DNA of 64,000 nt. Origin: Gigaspora rosea (Eukaryota > Glomeromycota > Glomeromycetes > Diversisporales > Gigasporaceae). Below, in pieces: positions 34,559 through 46,974 of the stretch; the first letter of the stretch is position 1; every line of letters begins with the position of its first letter. A program made the translations under genes and the position numbers. The stretch spans positions 353,354 through 417,353 of the forward strand of contig QKWP01000108.1 of assembly GCA_003550325.1 (NCBI GenBank), given 5' to 3'. The notes under the pieces were generated by a model. It ran no database searches, was not told the origin of the DNA, and saw only the letters and a program-made list of their open reading frames with translations.

Positions 34559-36082
34559 ATGGTGACCCCGTGATCAACCAATCAAAATTGATCACATGGT
34601 TCATGTAATAAGTAATACAATTCAGTCGTCATTTGAATCATATGATCAATTTTGATTGGTAATCATATATATACGAAATTTATTAATTTATTAAAAAAAT
34701 AATACAACAAAATCGTAATACAGAGATAGAAATAAAAACTAGCTACACTAAACTAAACTAAAAAAAATGAAGACTCCTATAGTGCTACAGTGCTTTTTCA
34801 TCATCTGATCCCTAGTCAACATTGACTTCAACAACTCCAACGACAACGACTCTAACAATGACAGCTTCATAAACATTCCAAATGAAAAATACCTAAAAAA
34901 ATGTTAGTTCCAATAAAAAAAAACTTAAAAAAAACAAGAAAAAAAAGAAAACTTATCCTCAGATGCCCCAGTTCTATTTCTATTTAACCACCCAAAATCA
35001 CCAAAACAAATGATAAAAAAAAATTAGTTTTTACAAAAAAAAACAAAAAAAGCAAAAAAAACAAAAAAATAAAAAAAATAAATAAAATATAAAACTATAA
35101 AAAAAGGAATGAAAAAAGTGAAACAAGCTAAAAATAGAAACTTAACTTAAAAATAAAAAAACAAAAAATAAAAAAAAAATCGAAAAAGACAAATTAAAAA
35201 AAATAAATTAAAAAATAAACAAATAATAAAAATAAAAAAAGATAAGAAAAAAAACCTCCATGAAAATTATAAAAATAAAAAAAGATAATAAAATAAAAAA
35301 AATTATAAAAAAAAGCCAAAAAGCAAAACAAAAAAATAACTTAAAATAAAAAAAATGAATAAAAATAAAAAACTGAATAATAAAAAAATAAATTAAATAT
35401 AAAAAACTAAATTAAATACAAAAAACTAAATTAAAGTAAAAAAAAAAATAATGAAAACAAAAACGAAAACAAATGAAAAAAAACCCCAAAAAAACAGATA
35501 AAGCTAAAAAAAGATATATACGTATTATAAAAAAAAAGTAACAAAAAAAACGAGAAGACCTGAATAAACTATATAAAAAAAACAGGAAAAAAAACCCAAA
35601 GTAAAAGGTTTTTGCAAATTGTATAATTGTAATGCTCTTGTCGCTTAATACTACAAAAAAAATTTTAAAAAAATTTTTAAAAAAATTAGAAAAAAATAAT
35701 TAAAAAAAAATTTTTAAAAAAAACCCTAATCCTAATTGCTATTATAGTATTTTAATGAAATGGCAAAACAGCAAATGGCAAAATGGCGAAACAGTGAAAT
35801 GTGAAATGGCAAAATGGCAAAATGGCAAACCGAAATACAATAGCAAAAACTTCAAAATAACAAAATTATACGACTCCAAGATGAAGTACTAGTTGAAGAC
35901 AAGAAACAAAAGAAAACAACCAAAAAAAGAAGGCGAGGCACGACTCCAAAACAATAGCCTAGAAGTGAAAAAACAATGATTATCAAATGATGATCATTGT
36001 TTATATATGATCACTAATCTCAAAAATGATTGGCCGATCATATAAGGGTCGCCATGGCGACAGGTCACCATTTCCTTTTTGC
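34559..36082. mobile_element. A-rich element with GGTGACC..GGTCACC inverted ends
   Basis: The left end (TATGGTGACCCCGTGATCAACCAATC) and right end (GATTGGCCGATCATATAAGG, ending GGTCACCAT) form imperfect inverted repeats. Inside, 34890-35720 is extremely A-rich on the plus strand, with almost no T-runs. At 35756-35835 there is an ATGGCAAA minisatellite. A hairpin at 34577-34664 repeats the AATCAAAATTGATCA motif. Both sides are bordered by TTTATTTTA microsatellite. No protein is seen. Confidence 0.5.
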
Positions 36083-36842
36083 CTTATTTATTTTATTTTA
36101 TTTATTTTATTTTATTTTATTTTTTTTTAGAGAATGTTGTATAGTAAATTTTTTTTGAAAACAGATATAGATTTCAAAAAAGAATAAAAAGACTAAAACT
36201 TTTATCTAGTATTTGAAATACTGATAATTAAATTTGAGTTAGATTGCATTAGTATATTATAAATTTTATTGTAAATTATTGTAAATAATTCTGTTACAAA
36301 ACTTACTACTCTACTAATATATTATGTACTTAAAATGAATTAGTCTGTATTAATTTAATTATACCAGTATGATCACATGAATGTGTAATATGAAATGTGA
36401 GAAAGAGTTAAGATTTTTGCATATGATCCTGCATAATGATCACACTTTATAATGCAAATCAGATGCAACTAATTATTAATTATATATAATACAAAGTTGA
36501 CATTATGATAAATAGTATAGTTTGAGATAGCAGGAATATATATTCCCTATGTAATTTTAATTTACTATATAATTTTTTTGATCTTTGACACAATTATAAC
36601 AAAGTAAAATAGCACACTTAAGTTTGTAAGACTTAAAATTTCCAAATCTGCACTTGTTTGCTCTAATTGTAACATTAGCTAATCTTAACTAACTTATTTA
36701 AGCAAAAAATGCAACCTTTAAGTATTACAACTGTTATATAGGCTCTTATTGCTTAATATTTAGTAATTTCTGTGCTAAGCTGTGCACTAGCATAGAAAAA
36801 TTACTCTGTAAAAATTATATCATTAACATTATCATCATCAAT

Positions 36843-37320
36843 ATGAGGTAGGACCAGTCAATAGTCAAGCTAACCAGATCAATTTGACCAATTTGGACAG
36901 TTTGTCTAAGAGTTTAATACTGATCAAATTGGACAAATAAAAAAAATATATATAATATATTTATATTAACTAATTAAATTAAACTATTTAGCTAATTTAA
37001 TAATTTGATTTATTTAAAACCTTTTTAGTTTGTATATAAAGAGTATTTATTAGTTCAAAAAAAATTTAAAAATAAATTATTTAAGTTTATTAAATAATTA
37101 CTATTTGTTTTATAGCAATAAATTTGTTGTTAGTTATAAATAATTTATTAAAAAGTTAAATTATATATATATTATATTTATATAGTTAAATTATTTAATT
37201 AATAATTAAACTATTTATTTGACCAATTTGATTAGACCAGTTTGACCAAAGGCCCTTTGACTATTGACTAGCAAATTTTTGGTTGACTAGTAGCTTAGTC
37301 AATACTGATTATTACTAATA
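36843..37320. repeat. GGTCAA/TTGACC palindromic repeat, copy B
   Basis: The arms ACCAGTCAATAGTCAAGC and GACTATTGACTAGCAAATTT plus TTGACCAATTTG phrases match the repeat at 28914-29166, with an AT-rich insert in the middle. The flanks 36123-36842 and 37321-38046 contain no gene. Confidence 0.55.
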
Positions 37321-38046
37321 TTATATTATTTATGTAATAATAAAAAATTTATTTAGTTGTTTATGATTTGATATATCCAAAGACCTTAGTCAGACTGTAA
37401 AAAAATTTAAAATAAGATCAGTTATAATGTTAATATTTAGGAGTTAGTAAAATAAATGGGTGACAACTTATTATAATATATATAGCCAATAAAATAATGT
37501 GCAATTATTTGGTATAACAATTATATAAACATATAAAAAAACATTCACAATGCTATGCTAAAGAATCTTTTGCTATATTAATTACTCACTGATTCAAGAT
37601 ATGTTACTGTCATATTCGATTTAGTTGTTTGGTAGATTTGTGTAAAGATTGGGCATGTTTTGGTATTCGCAAAAGCTAAATACCACTTCCTTAAATAATT
37701 GAAATTGTTAAATATTAAATTCTAATGATTAACTAATATATATTCATTTTAAACCTTTAGCAAACTATGTTTATTTACACACTATGTAACAGCATCACTC
37801 TGGAAAGTAACAATTATGGTAACTACTTTTGATATTTAACCAAAACATATGTAATATAGCAAAAACCCTTTAGAAACACATTAATTTTTTAGGTGTATTG
37901 TGAAATTTTGTTCCAAAAAAAGCATTGTCAAATTAAAAATATAGACATGCTGGATATCAATATTAGTAATTTTTGGTTTTTATAACTGGGCAGGTTGGCT
38001 TTACAAACTTTAAATCATAAATTGTAAAATTTTTTTTAAAAAAATT

Positions 38047-38406
38047 TTTATCAAATAAAATAAGTTAACTATTAATTAATATTTCAATACTAAATTTATA
38101 AATTCAATTTAATTACTATAAACTATTGCATAACTTGAAACTTGATTCAATTACTAACCAAAGGAATATATATTGATAATAATTCTTTACTGATTTCTAT
38201 TATGATTATAATCAATATATAACCAATTTATCAAATAAAATAAGTTAACTATTAATTAATATTTCAATACTAAATTTATAAATTCAATTTAATTACTATA
38301 AACTATTGCATAACTTGAAACTTGATTCAATTACTAACCAAAGGAATATATATTGATAATAATTCTTTACTGATTTCTATTATGATTATAATCAATATAT
38401 AACCAA
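38047..38406. repeat. exact 180-bp tandem duplication
   Basis: Bases 38047-38226 and 38227-38406 are identical by eye (TTTATCAAATAAAATAAGTT at the start of each, ATAACCAA at the end). Partial extra copies of the last ~20 bp follow. Confidence 0.9.
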
Positions 38407-38689
38407 TGCAATAGTAATCAATATATAACCAATGATGATATCAATCAATACATATCAATAATAATTACAAATACCAAAAAAAGGCCAATTTTTATTTATT
38501 ATTATTATTAAAAATTTTTTATTTATTAAAAAAACTTAATTACAAAATAATTTTTGTTTATATTTACAAATTTTCTACTTTATAATAAACTCAACCATTG
38601 TTTGCTATTATTATTTCATAACTTTATACCCAACATCTTTTGTTTTTAATTGACCCAATATAAATTCCAAGCATAAAAAAATTAGTAAT

Positions 38690-39610
38690 AAGAAAGAAAA
38701 AAACAAAAAGAGATAATACTAAAGACTAGTACTTATATATATTCCAGTCTAGTTCCTGGATCTCAATTCTTTAACACTCTTTTACTTTCTTGGAGATCTA
38801 CAAAAAAAGAAAAAATCAGTAACAAGAAAAAAAACAAAAGACAAAGAAAAAACAAAAAGTGATAAAACTAAAAACTATTACTTAACTAAATCCCAGTCTA
38901 GTTTTTGGATCCCAATTCTTCAATGCTATTTTACAATTACCAAAAACCTATAAAAAAAGAAAAATAAGTAAAAAAGAATAAAAAAAGATAAAAAAATGAA
39001 ACTAGAGACTTGTACTGTACTTATCTAAATTCCAGTCTAGTTTTCAGTTCCTAATTTTCTAATACTATTTTATATATACTGAAGATCTACAAAAAAAAGA
39101 AAAAAATAAATAAGAAGAAATAAAAAAAGGTAAGAAAGAACAAACTAAAGACACATACTTATTTAAGTCCTAGTTTAGTTCCCAAATCCCAATTCACCAA
39201 CTCTACTTCACATTTATTGGGGACCTACAAAATAAGAAAAAATTAGTAAGAAGAAATGAAAAAGGCAAAAAGAATGAATCTAGAAACTGGTACTTATCTA
39301 AATCCTAGTCTAGTTCCCAGATCTAATTCTTCAATACTATTTATATTTGTAGAGATCTACAAAAGAAAAAAATAAGTAAAAAATGAAAAAAAGAACAAAC
39401 AAAACTAAAGACTAGTACTTATTTATGTTTAGCCTACTTTTCAGATTCCAATTCTCCTATACTATTTTACATTCACCAAAGATCTACAAAAGAAAAAAAA
39501 ATTAGTAAAAAGAAATGAAAAAGTTAAAAAGAACAAAACTTGAAACTGTTACTTATCTAAATCCCAGTTTAGTTCTGGATCTCTATTCCTTAACACCATT
39601 TTATATTCAC
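38690..39610 (-). repeat. seven-unit tandem array with exon-like organisation on the minus strand
   Basis: The units are about 128-149 bp. On the minus strand each has a long T-rich tract ending TTTTGTAG (or TTTATAG), then a ~65-bp core (for example GAATTGGGATCTGGGAACTA), then a TTTAGATAAGTA string. This mimics acceptor-exon-donor, but the GT is missing at the expected donor position (ATAAGTA), and cores contain stops in all frames. It may be a decayed multi-exon array, a non-coding RNA gene or a satellite. Confidence 0.5.
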
Positions 39611-39964
39611 TTTGCTAATGCTTTAAATTTAAAGAAGTATATGATTTAGTTTTTAAATATTAGTGCTAAGTATTTACAAAGCTAGTTACTAGCCTTCAGT
39701 CATTCTGAGTTTTGGAAAATAATCCATATTCAATCAGCTAGAATTTTTATTATTAAAATTTTGAAGGTTGGGATGTATTGGGATACAATTTTATAAATTT
39801 GTATAATAAAATCTATAACATAGCAATTTTGAAAATCGATTATTTACTTGTGTAATATTGAGTTGTTCTCTCCATTTATTTTCTAACTCCTAAATACTAT
39901 TTAAATCATAATATATTATTTGCATATTAGAGAACTTCCGGAAATTAGCTAATTTTTGTTTACT

Positions 39965-40083
39965 ATGAACTGATCTAGAGTGTGGAACAGGCCAGATCAG
40001 GTTGGGTTTATTTGAGCCAGAGCCTAAAAAAAGCTTATTATTAATTGGGTTGGGTTGGTTTTGAACCCAACCCAACCTGATTC
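39965..40083. repeat. GGTTGGGTT/AACCCAACC palindrome
   Basis: ATCAGGTTGGGTTTATTTGA on the left pairs with AACCCAACCCAACCTGAT on the right. It looks like a short foldback repeat. Confidence 0.55.
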
Positions 40084-40234
40084 AGCCAATCATATATAGT
40101 ACTAAAAAAAGAATGGTAAATTAAAAAAAAAATTGGCTTAGAAAAAAAGTCTTAAAAATAAAAACAGCATCAATTTTCAATTTTATCAGATTTTACTTTA
40201 TTAAATATTAGTAAACTAAGTTGTTATAATTAGG

Positions 40235-40390
40235 GTGTAGCATATATTACATAATATAATTTTACTATACCCCCTACCCCCTCTCCCCTACATAAGAGAA
40301 ATTTGATTGGCTATTATGAACTTCTATATTTAACGTAAGATTTTAGAGACCCCCCTCCCCCCTAAAATATTACGTAATATCTGTCACCAC
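40235..40390. mobile_element. short MITE with AGGGTG..ATATTACRTAATAT ends
   Basis: GGGTGTAGCATATATTACAT on the left matches the complement of GGGTGGTGACAGATATTACG on the right, with CCCCC-rich strings just inside both ends. The target duplication is unclear. Confidence 0.5.
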
Positions 40391-40612
40391 CCTTATATAG
40401 TATTCTACTACACCTTTTAAATTTCTTGGATACTGGTTCTCTACTTTATCAAAATCTACAATGCAGTCTAAACTAATTACTCAAGAAGCTTTTGAGCTTA
40501 TCAACACACTTGATACTAAACAAATTACTGATAAGCAAGCATGTTATATCATTAACAATGTTATTATACCTATTCTTGAGTATCACATTCACAATATAAT
40601 CCTTTCTTATTT

Positions 40613-40951
40613 GGGGCGCAGACAATAGAAACAGCACATTTTTACATATATTTTATTTTGAGATAATTGAGTTTAATCATTTGGTTTGATTTTTGGACTG
40701 ATCCGGGATTAATCAAATTTCATGAGTTTGATTGGTTAAATGTAACATGTGACTATCGAGTAATATCGTGATATATTGGCTCTATGCATCCTCATGTAAT
40801 TTTTCTTTAACATTAACTTAATTTTTTATTATGCAAATTGACTTTCATTTTTAATTGAAAAATGGCACCTACATCAAAATTTATATAAATCTAATAAAAA
40901 CTCAATTTCAAAAAATTTGTAAAAATGGGCTGTTTCTATTGCCTGTGCCCC
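40613..40951. mobile_element. MITE inserted in the LINE, ATTT duplication
   Basis: Inverted ends GGGGCGCAGACAATAGAAAC and the complement of GGGGCACAGGCAATAGAAAC are flanked by ATTT at 40609-40612 and 40952-40955. Dropping the 339-bp element and one ATTT leaves the LINE frame continuous, which confirms both borders. Confidence 0.85.
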
Positions 40952-41944
40952 ATTTAACATGTAACAAAATCCTTTCTAAATTTCTTACTGTTACTAAACA
41001 CAAAGCAAGGCTTGCCAAAAGTACACCTAATAGCACTATGCTTAATCACAATATATATAGAATAAAAAATATTTGGGATATACAATTACAACATCATCCT
41101 TCTACCTTTTTACTTTGACTTAACAACCCTTATTTACTTGGTAGAGTATACATATCCAATTACAACAATTACAAAACAATCTATGGTCTACCACCAATAT
41201 ACTACAATACTCTAATCCTATTATTGATGGTTCCAACAAATACACTACTACTTTTAAGATAATTCAGCTTCTTAATCATTTAGAATCTTCTATATCTGTA
41301 CATGCTGAAATTCTACGTCCATTTACTATCAACCTTCCCTATACCTCACTTGAATCTCTTCTTTACAATTACCCTCAATATATAACTTTCAAATATCAAC
41401 TACGCTCAAAGCATATTTTATTTCTAGAACAACTTACTTCTTACGATAATACAACCCTCCTATCTTGGTCACATATTTCTTCTAGAATTCTTGATTTTAT
41501 ACCAGAAAAAATACCTAATTGGTTCCTTGCACTTGAAAACAAAATTTTATCCAATATTACTACCCACCATATTAACTCCTCTTTACATTTCTCAAATATT
41601 AATTTACTTTCATTTCAAACTGGTCACTTTAATCCTAAATCCAAACCTTGGATCATTTCCTACCTTGAGCAAGAAATTATAATCGAAAAAGCTTGACGAT
41701 TAAACTATACTACTAATACTATTTCCATAACACATTGGAATATTCAAACTGATTATAGCATTATATCCCTATACACTACTCCTAATATACATTGCACCTC
41801 CTGTTTAGGATATTCCCTTAATTCAAATAGAATTCAGAATGCCTGTACTTTAGATATATCAGCTACTATATCCACTAAATTTTTAGGTAGAAAAACCTAT
41901 ACCAAACTTACAAACAAACTTCAACTTAATGCTATCATCTTGAC

Positions 41945-42532
41945 TTGCTATATTTTATTGCATCTCATCATTTCATCAATACTCCTCCCCTTCCCCAAAT
42001 CATAATACACAACAACCCTATTTTAAATATTTTTCTAACTTCTTTAGCTACTACAAAACTCCAATCTATAGCACAATCTAATTCTCTACTTTCAAATTTT
42101 TGTTTTTATACTGATAGTTCAGTTATTAATATCTCTAACCCTAGATGCTCTATGGGAATCGCATGGATTCAAGTTTTTAATAACAATATTTCTCATTCTT
42201 TTTCTGCACAAATTCAAACCTGGCCATCTTCATACAAAGCTGAACTAATTGCTATACTATCTGCAATTTGTACTTTCCCTCGAAATAGTAATATAGACAT
42301 ATATACTGATTCTCAATCTATAATTTCAAAATACAATACACTTACTTCTCATACTTACAATCACAACAAACTTTATTCATACAATTACTGGCCTATTTGG
42401 TATACTCTTCTTAATTTCATCAATTCATACTCTTTCAATATTACACTGCACAAAGTGCAAGTACATAGCAATAATGAATACAACAATAAAGCTGATGAAC
42501 TTGCAAAAAGCCATTTTCCTCACCTATTCTAG
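41945..42532 (+). pseudogene. RNase H domain of the LINE
   Basis: Open for 195 codons. The four catalytic acidic residues of an RNase H fold are present: D57 in FYTDSSV, E100 in SYKAELIAI, D122 in IYTDSQS and D184 in NNKADELAK, with H174 just before the last. This domain degrades RNA in RNA-DNA hybrids during retrotransposition. It is in frame only from 41945 because of an upstream frameshift and belongs to the larger broken element, so it is not counted as an independent gene. Confidence 0.75.
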
Positions 42533-43680
42533 AATTCCAGTACCATAATATTTATAACCCATCTTTTATCTTTATTTACAAAAAACATAATATTGAACAA
42601 CCAACACGTCGTACTATAAAAAATATCTGCAATACACATACTATTGCTGTGTGGTCCTCTCAATATAGAATTCAACAAATTATTCCTCTTTCTCGACAAA
42701 TTGATTGAAATGCAACCTGGCTATATCTCAATCACAACCACAAGTGCACCTATAACTATACCAATTTCCAACTTTGTTCTCAAAAATTCTTTTGAATTAA
42801 ATGTATATTACATATACTTCCTACCCTTTCCTACTTTCTTTCTACCAACTCTTCTCTTCAAATACATCCTACTTGTATTATATGCAACCTAACAGACCAC
42901 CAACTCCACTGGCTACTTTGTCCAGATTCAAACAATATATCAATTATTATCCAAAATGCAATTAGAAACTTTTTTTTTTAGACTTATCAGATATAACATC
43001 CAATAAACTACTGCAACTACGTAACAATCTTATAACACACTACTGTTTTTCCCTTACACAATCTATACTCTTTAATGCTACAACTTTTTATACTACAATT
43101 CAGGGTTTTATCCCCATATCACTTATTAACATTGTATCTCAATATACCTCCTACAAAAATGCATCTAATACTATTGTTAAACTCCTTCTGCTTATTTCAC
43201 AAAAATTCTGAACAGTTATGGAAACCATATTATATAAAACTCGCAAACTGGAAATCTTCACAAAATCTGTTATAACAACCTCCTTACTCTATATTTACTA
43301 AATCTATATGCACATTCTCACACAACAAAGCTCTATATACTTATAATTGTATATGCGGCCTACTAGACTAGCTATATAAAAACAATACAAATACTTGCCC
43401 ACCCCTTGGGCTAGCACTTAGAAAAATAGACATTTGGTCATAGAATTGGATCAAATATAGCTGTCCTACTAACTCTATTCTCCACGTCCAAATATAGGTA
43501 AGTTTTAACCACTTTAGTAGGTTTAGGTTGCAGATAATTTAGATAGAATTAGTTTATCTATAGTCTGAGTCTTAATTCTTGTATAATAATTTGTAATTCG
43601 AGAAACTCCATGAGGAATCTCATACATTTTATTAATAAAGATAAAGGCAACACCTTACCTTAACAACAAAAAAAAATAAT

Positions 43681-44941
43681 AATTATAGTATCAGAAAAAT
43701 AGCATTTCAGAAAAGTGGCCTTCAGGAAAGTTAAGCAACTATAAATTATATAATTTTATATTAAAATTTCAAAGTTAGAATAGTAAATTAAATAAAGACA
43801 AGATTTAGAATTCCAAAATAAGGTCTGTACCAAATCAAATCAAAAGTAGTAAGTTTTATATATTTGTGTATGCTCTAGGCATTGTATTTAATTGTGACTA
43901 AAGATGTTTGTTATGCACAATTAGAAACCTGTATATTGTAAGAGTTAAAATTACTGGTATTATTTATTACAACCACTAACTACCTTGAGCAGGCAGGCAA
44001 ATAAGGTACAGAAAGACTTGGTTTGGGTTTCAAGAATTGGAGAGTCTTGTTATAATAAAATTGGGAACTAAGCTAAATATATCAATTTAGCTCTTTTTAT
44101 TGTTCTTGATTTGAGTATTTATTTACTACTAATTTTCTAGATCTATTTTAGCTATAGATTATATGATTCAATTATCTAGTTCCAATCAGCAGTTCTTTTA
44201 CAATTATTATATAATTAAATAGTCCATGGTTTTGCAAAATCACTCAGTATTATTAGGCCTTATAGATCAATTAACAGAGCCTGAACTAAACTGATGCTTT
44301 GATAGGCTAATCTAAGCCCAACTCTATTTAAAGCAGGCCTAAAATTTAGGCCCAACCTGAGCTCAAACTTAAACACTTATTAGAGTTTCCAATTATATTT
44401 TGTATCAATTAGATAAATCAAATAGAATTAAGTTCAAAAAAAATTAATTGAAAGCTAGTGAGAGGTTTTCTTTTACTCCACACATGCAATTATACCGGTC
44501 CTATATAGCATTGCATGCTGCATAGCTATCTTATAAGTTAATGTAATAAGTAATTTTGTTATAAACTTACTTGATATTCTATTGACTATAATATGTAGAC
44601 AAGTTGGTTTATATTAAAATTATTTTATTGACTATAATATGAAAATAAGTTGGTTAATATTGAAATTATTTTAATTTCTATTATGAGTAACTATTCCCGT
44701 ATAGATATAGGTATAGTTACAGTTTTAGCCATTTGTAGCTATACTAATTCTAGTCAGTCACAGGGGCTTAGCAGACTACTACTATGTAAATGCATAGCAT
44801 TGTTTGTCTGGAGTTAAATATTTATATAAATATAATAATTAAAAAAAGTTTGCTATTTACTAGATAGAAGCATAGCATTGTTTGTTTAAAACTCAATTTT
44901 ATTTCTTGTACTATAAATTTTATATGTTCTAATTTATGGAA
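43681..44941. other. intergenic repeats, no gene
   Basis: It contains a copy (44787-44862) of an ATGCATAGCATTGTTTGTC repeat also present at 61293-61370, and a tandem pair at 44568-44690 built on TTGACTATAATATG and TTAATATTGAAATTATTTTA. No coding signal. Confidence 0.45.
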
Positions 44942-45551
44942 TTAATAATAACTTTTGATCCACTAGTCCATTTTGGATGATTTAACTATTAAAATGTTCA
45001 TGTTGATGAGATGATTATATCAAGCCCAAAATCATTAAAATCCAATCACAGATCCCAAGATCATTCGTCACTAAATAAATTTTTTTACTATTAAATAGCT
45101 TTTGATCTACTAGGCTGTTTTGGATGATTTAACCACCAAAATGTTCGTTTAGTGAAATGATTCTAACAAGCCCAAGATCGTTAAATTCCAATCAAAGGAT
45201 CCAAAGATCAATAAAGATTTAATGATCATTTAATCAAATTGATTTTATATAAAAATCAATTTGTTTAAATAATTGATAAATCTTTACTGATCTTTGGATC
45301 CTGTAATTGAACAATCTTGGGCTTGTTAGAATTGTCTCACTGATATGAACATTTTGGTGGTAAATTATCCAAAACAGCCCGTTGGATCAAAAGTTATTCA
45401 ATAGTAAAGAAATTTACTTAGTGATGAATGATTTTGGGATCCTCTAATTGATTTTAACAATTTTGGGCTTGTTAGAATCATCTCATCGAGACAAACATTC
45501 CAATAGTTAAATAATCCAAAACAGACTAGTGGATCAAAGTTATTATCAATT
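44942..45551. mobile_element. two-tier hairpin element (610 bp)
   Basis: Each arm holds two tandem modules of the phrases AACTTTTGATCCACTAG, GTTTTGGATGATTTAAC and AACAAGCCCAAGATC. The two arms pair around a centre near 45240. The modules are related to the inner palindrome at 11868-12142. A TTTTGATCC end is present at both sides; the target duplication was not resolved. Confidence 0.65.
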
Positions 45552-46044
45552 TCATAATTGGCAAATTAAAATAATTTAAAAATCATGTGGTGGACAGACA
45601 GAAAGTGCAAAGTTGCACTTTTGATATTTTAATATATGATGCATCAAGAAAGTAACTTTTGTATCATGATGTGTAGAAACTAAAGGTCCTTCGCTTTGCT
45701 CTGGACAATAATATGCTATATAAATGAGCGGGTCTGTTACATTCTATCAAAAAATTAATTAGCAAAAAAAAGAAATAATTAGTAAAAAATGAGAAGGTCT
45801 GATATATGAGGATCTTTTATATGGCATATTACGGAAATTAGCTCAATAAATAGAAGATCCCTTAAAGACTATATGTAACTAACTGTACCAACATCATGAA
45901 ATATTTTAAGCAGATATATATCGATTTATAATGCATAATCGATTTATATTGATTAAAATTAAACGTTATATATCGATTAACTTGTTATAAATCGATATAT
46001 ATCAAAAATTGATTAATAACGAAAAATAGGCAAGTAATCAATAT

Positions 46045-46192
46045 AGATGCTGGTGAAACTAAATCATGCTGGTGAAACTGGTGACTATCTAAAATTTGAT
46101 TGGCTATTTCATTCACCAGCCAATCAGATTTTAGATAGTCACCAGTTTCACCAAGTTTCACCAAGTTTCACCAGTTTCACCAGCATCTATAG
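46045..46192. mobile_element. GATGCTGGTGAAAC palindrome with 11-bp direct repeats
   Basis: TAGATGCTGGTGAAAC at the left pairs with GTTTCACCAGCATCTA at the right. An inner stem of CTGGTGACTATCTAAAATTT type pairs around a 12-bp loop. AGTAATCAATA flanks both sides, although this string is locally common. The right arm has an extra AGTTTCACC duplication. Confidence 0.6.
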
Positions 46193-46316
46193 TAATCAAT
46201 ATAATCAATTATTGATTATCATCGAAATAATCAAAATCGCTATATATCGATCATTGTATTATTAATCGATAATTAGCATTATACTTTAATTTGGATACAT
46301 AAAAAAAAAAAAAAAA

Positions 46317-46874
46317 NNNNNNNNNNNNNNNNNNNNNNNNNNNNNNNNNNNNNNNNNNNNNNNNNNNNNNNNNNNNNNNNNNNNNNNNNNNNNNNNNNNN
46401 NNNNNNNNNNNNNNNNNNNNNNNNNNNNNNNNNNNNNNNNNNNNNNNNNNNNNNNNNNNNNNNNNNNNNNNNNNNNNNNNNNNNNNNNNNNNNNNNNNNN
46501 NNNNNNNNNNNNNNNNNNNNNNNNNNNNNNNNNNNNNNNNNNNNNNNNNNNNNNNNNNNNNNNNNNNNNNNNNNNNNNNNNNNNNNNNNNNNNNNNNNNN
46601 NNNNNNNNNNNNNNNNNNNNNNNNNNNNNNNNNNNNNNNNNNNNNNNNNNNNNNNNNNNNNNNNNNNNNNNNNNNNNNNNNNNNNNNNNNNNNNNNNNNN
46701 NNNNNNNNNNNNNNNNNNNNNNNNNNNNNNNNNNNNNNNNNNNNNNNNNNNNNNNNNNNNNNNNNNNNNNNNNNNNNNNNNNNNNNNNNNNNNNNNNNNN
46801 NNNNNNNNNNNNNNNNNNNNNNNNNNNNNNNNNNNNNNNNNNNNNNNNNNNNNNNNNNNNNNNNNNNNNNNNNN
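46317..46874. other. assembly gap (N)
   Basis: 558 undetermined bases directly after a run of 16 A. ORFs drawn through it are meaningless. Confidence 1.
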
Positions 46875-46974
46875 GCAAGTTTTTGCAAGGTTTCGTTTTA
46901 TTTATTTTTTCGTTTCATGTTTATTGTTTTTGTTTTTTTGTTTTATTTTTATTAATTTATTTTATTCTGACACT

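Larger units (their letters stand above)
40398..43680 (+). pseudogene. degraded LINE retrotransposon (RT C-terminus, RNase H, zinc finger, 3' tail)
   Basis: From 40398 the frame reads FKFLGYWFSTLSK and later IIPILEYHIHNI, typical of the thumb region after a reverse transcriptase. The RT palm is absent, so the copy is 5'-truncated. A MITE interrupts it at 40613-40951. Coding resumes at 40956, shifts frame near 41120, runs open from about 41142 to a TGA at 41694-41696, reads on, and shifts again near 41945 into the RNase H part. A zinc-finger-like CIICNLTDHQLHWLLC lies near 42870-42920 in another frame. The 3' region ends with an A-run at about 43665-43680. The codons are close to intact, so decay is recent relative to other repeats here, but the element cannot move by itself. 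Confidence 0.75.

Noticed and set aside
38690-39610. A second protein-coding micro-exon gene
   Set aside because: The units look exon-like on the minus strand, but the donor lacks GT at the expected place and every frame of the cores I read hits stops, so it is listed only as an array.
46279-46888. Two ~200-codon minus-strand ORFs
   Set aside because: They consist almost entirely of the N gap.
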